This document shows, piece by piece, positions 62,425-64,000 of a DNA stretch of 64,000 bases; position 1 is the first letter of the stretch, and every line of letters starts with the position of its first letter. The stretch comes from Ichthyenterobacterium magnum (GTDB lineage: Bacteria; Bacteroidota; Bacteroidia; Flavobacteriales; Flavobacteriaceae). The stretch is taken from positions 62,001-126,000 of the forward strand of contig NZ_RAQJ01000004.1 of NCBI RefSeq assembly GCF_003610635.1, given 5' to 3'. Below the pieces are notes generated by a model. The model was not told where the DNA came from and did not search any database. It saw nothing but the letters and a program-made list of their open reading frames with translations. Both the position numbers and the translations under genes were made by a program.

Positions 62425-64000
62425 ATGAAAAAACTAATCGTATTACTTACTGTTCTTTTTTTAGCAAACGCTTGTAAAAAAGAAAATGAAACTAATGATG
62501 CTTTTAAAGCTGAAGCTCAAACCTTTTTAGACGAATACACAAAAACCTATACAAAACTATATAACGATGCTTCTCTAGCAGAATGGGATGCAAATACAAA
62601 AATTGTTGCAGGTGATACTATGAACGCATATAATGTGCAAAAAGCTGGTGAAGCCTATGCAAAGTTTACTGGTAGCACAGAGGTTATAGATAAGACAAGA
62701 CAATTTTTAGAAGGCAAAGACAAGCTAGATACAGTACAGGTAAGGCAACTAAACACTATACTATATGCAGCTGCAAATAACCCAGAAATAGCTTCAGATT
62801 TAGTAAAAGAACGAATTGCTGCAGAAAACGCACAAAACGAAGCTCTTTTTGGTTATGATTTTCAAGTTGCCGGTAAGTCTGTAACAACTGGAGATATTGA
62901 TAAGGTTTTAAGAGAATCAAATAATGAAGCAGAACGATTAGCAAATTGGGAAGCTTCAAAAGGTGTTGGTAAAAACTTAAAAGATGGCTTAGAAAATCTT
63001 CGTAAACTACGTAACGAAACTGTTGGTGCATTAGGCTATGATGACTATTTCTCATACCAAGTTTCTAGCTACGGAATGACACGTCAAGAAATGCTCGACG
63101 AAATGAATAAAATGGTAAAAGAAGTTTGGCCGCTTTATAGAGAGTTACATACCTGGGCACGTTATGAATTAGCAAAAAAGTATAACGCTAAAGTACCTGA
63201 TTATCTGCCTGCACACTGGTTACCAAATCGTTGGGGACAAGATTGGAGTGCCTTAGTAAATGTAGAAGGTTTAGATATAGATGCCGCTTTAAAAGACAAA
63301 GATCCAGAATGGATAGTAAAAGAAGGAGAAAACTTTTATAAGAGTATTGGTTTTGATGCATTACCAGTTAGTTTTTATGAAAAATCAAGTATGTATCCGC
63401 TACCAGCTGATGCTGACTACAAAAAGAACAATCATGCTTCTGCTTGGCATATGGATTTAGAAAACGATTTACGTTGTTTAATGAGTGTTGAACCAACAGC
63501 AGATTATTATGAAACTATTCATCATGAGTTAGGACATATATATTACTATCAAGCATACACAAATCCAAATGTGCCGCCATTACTTCGAGAAGGCGCTAAT
63601 AGAGGTTACCATGAAGCTATAGGAAGTTTATTGGGCTTTGCGGCAATGCAAAAGCCTTTTCTTGCAGGAAAAGGATTAGTAGATGCAGATGCTAAAATAG
63701 ACGAAACTCAAAACCTTTTAAAAGAAGCCTTAAGTAATATTGTCTTTTTACCGTTTTCGGCTGGAGTAATGACAGAATTTGAAAATGCATTATATGCAGA
63801 AAATTTACCAAAAGAGCAATACAACAAAAAATGGTGGGAATTAGCTAAAAAGTATCAAGGTATGGTTCCTCCTTCAAAAAGAGGTGAAGAATTTTGCGAT
63901 GCCGCTTCTAAAACACATATCAATAATGATGCAGCTCAATATTATGATTATGCTGTATCTTATATTCTATTGTTTCAATTCCACGATCATATAGCAAAAA
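62425..64000 (+). CDS. M2-family peptidyl-dipeptidase (ACE-like), 3' end beyond window
   Basis: At least 525 residues, no stop before the window edge. A lipoprotein signal (FLANAC, Cys 17) starts at ATG 62425. The zinc site is H367-E368-L-G-H371 (in TIHHELGHIYYY), with E397 in RGYHEAIGS as the third ligand, the pattern of M2 dipeptidases. N-terminal helical lid segments precede it. It removes dipeptides from peptide C-termini, probably in the periplasm, adding to the M3 and M14 enzymes in this window. Confidence 0.93.
   Translation, partial: MKKLIVLLTVLFLANACKKENETNDAFKAEAQTFLDEYTKTYTKLYNDASLAEWDANTKIVAGDTMNAYNVQKAGEAYAKFTGSTEVIDKTRQFLEGKDKLDTVQVRQLNTILYAAANNPEIASDLVKERIAAENAQNEALFGYDFQVAGKSVTTGDIDKVLRESNNEAERLANWEASKGVGKNLKDGLENLRKLRNETVGALGYDDYFSYQVSSYGMTRQEMLDEMNKMVKEVWPLYRELHTWARYELAKKYNAKVPDYLPAHWLPNRWGQDWSALVNVEGLDIDAALKDKDPEWIVKEGENFYKSIGFDALPVSFYEKSSMYPLPADADYKKNNHASAWHMDLENDLRCLMSVEPTADYYETIHHELGHIYYYQAYTNPNVPPLLREGANRGYHEAIGSLLGFAAMQKPFLAGKGLVDADAKIDETQNLLKEALSNIVFLPFSAGVMTEFENALYAENLPKEQYNKKWWELAKKYQGMVPPSKRGEEFCDAASKTHINNDAAQYYDYAVSYILLFQFHDHIAK

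Noticed and set aside
62756-63055. Minus-strand 99-codon frame opposite the M2 peptidase
   Set aside because: Low-complexity Leu/Gln/His product typical of a shadow frame.
1-64000. tRNA or rRNA genes
   Set aside because: Intergenic gaps were read for cloverleaf-like segments and conserved rRNA cores; none was found, though a covariance search was not possible.

Overview
The window looks like chromosomal DNA of a marine-type member of the Flavobacteriaceae (Bacteroidota). The DNA is AT-rich and start codons lack Shine-Dalgarno sites. Promoters fit the Bacteroidota pattern TTTG-N19/20-TAnnTTTG, for example upstream of ftsY and rpmB. There is a type IX secretion C-terminal sorting domain, SusC-style receptors with carboxypeptidase-regulatory domains, a DUF4295 gene beside rpmG/rpmB, and many lipoproteins. 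The genus cannot be fixed from sequence alone. No rRNA, tRNA, CRISPR array, integrase or insertion sequence was seen.

Layout. 1-8.1 kb: end of an ABC exporter, a PUR-type nucleic-acid-binding protein, a secreted M14 peptidase, a CsaA-like protein, a thioredoxin-fold protein, rimO and an amidase whose signal peptide lies in another frame. 8.2-16.5 kb, mostly minus strand: ftsY, DUF4295, rpmG, rpmB, cinA, an HPt protein, an FAH-family hydrolase, a DnaQ-like exonuclease, a 2-oxoacid dehydrogenase E2, a glycosyltransferase and recR. 16.6-28 kb: a 1000-residue T9SS cargo, a sodium symporter, a CoA-binding protein, a TonB-dependent receptor, a 636-bp non-coding stretch with terminator-like modules, a FabH-like synthase and htpG. 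28-42.8 kb: regulators (Crp-like, WYL), VOC, MOSC and esterase genes, a TonB/receptor pair, NDH-2, an ECF sigma factor with a membrane partner, an acyltransferase, a Nudix hydrolase, a cyclophilin and an M3 peptidase.

43.0-46.6 kb is the one clearly accessory-looking island. It holds a lipoprotein with a Gly/Asn/Asp-rich linker and a JAMM-like C-terminal motif (HxHP...SGTD). Its lipobox is out of frame at a T9 tract. Two tandem, partly DNA-identical secreted proteins follow (the second has CTG where ATG is expected), then a third secreted protein. This is the best candidate for an undescribed system: possibly an envelope effector with partner or immunity proteins, possibly phase-variable.

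46.8-54.6 kb: a TRIC-like channel, then an RDD protein divergent from a SpoIIM / membrane protein / DUF4129 / DUF4350 / MoxR / DUF58 operon, with microsatellites just before the DUF58 start. 54.6-64 kb: divergent dps and oxyR, AIM24-like, DUF4442 and DUF4870 proteins, a PadR-PspC-GIN-GIN envelope-stress-like cluster and the start of an M2 peptidase.

All family names come from reading motifs by eye. No database search was run.
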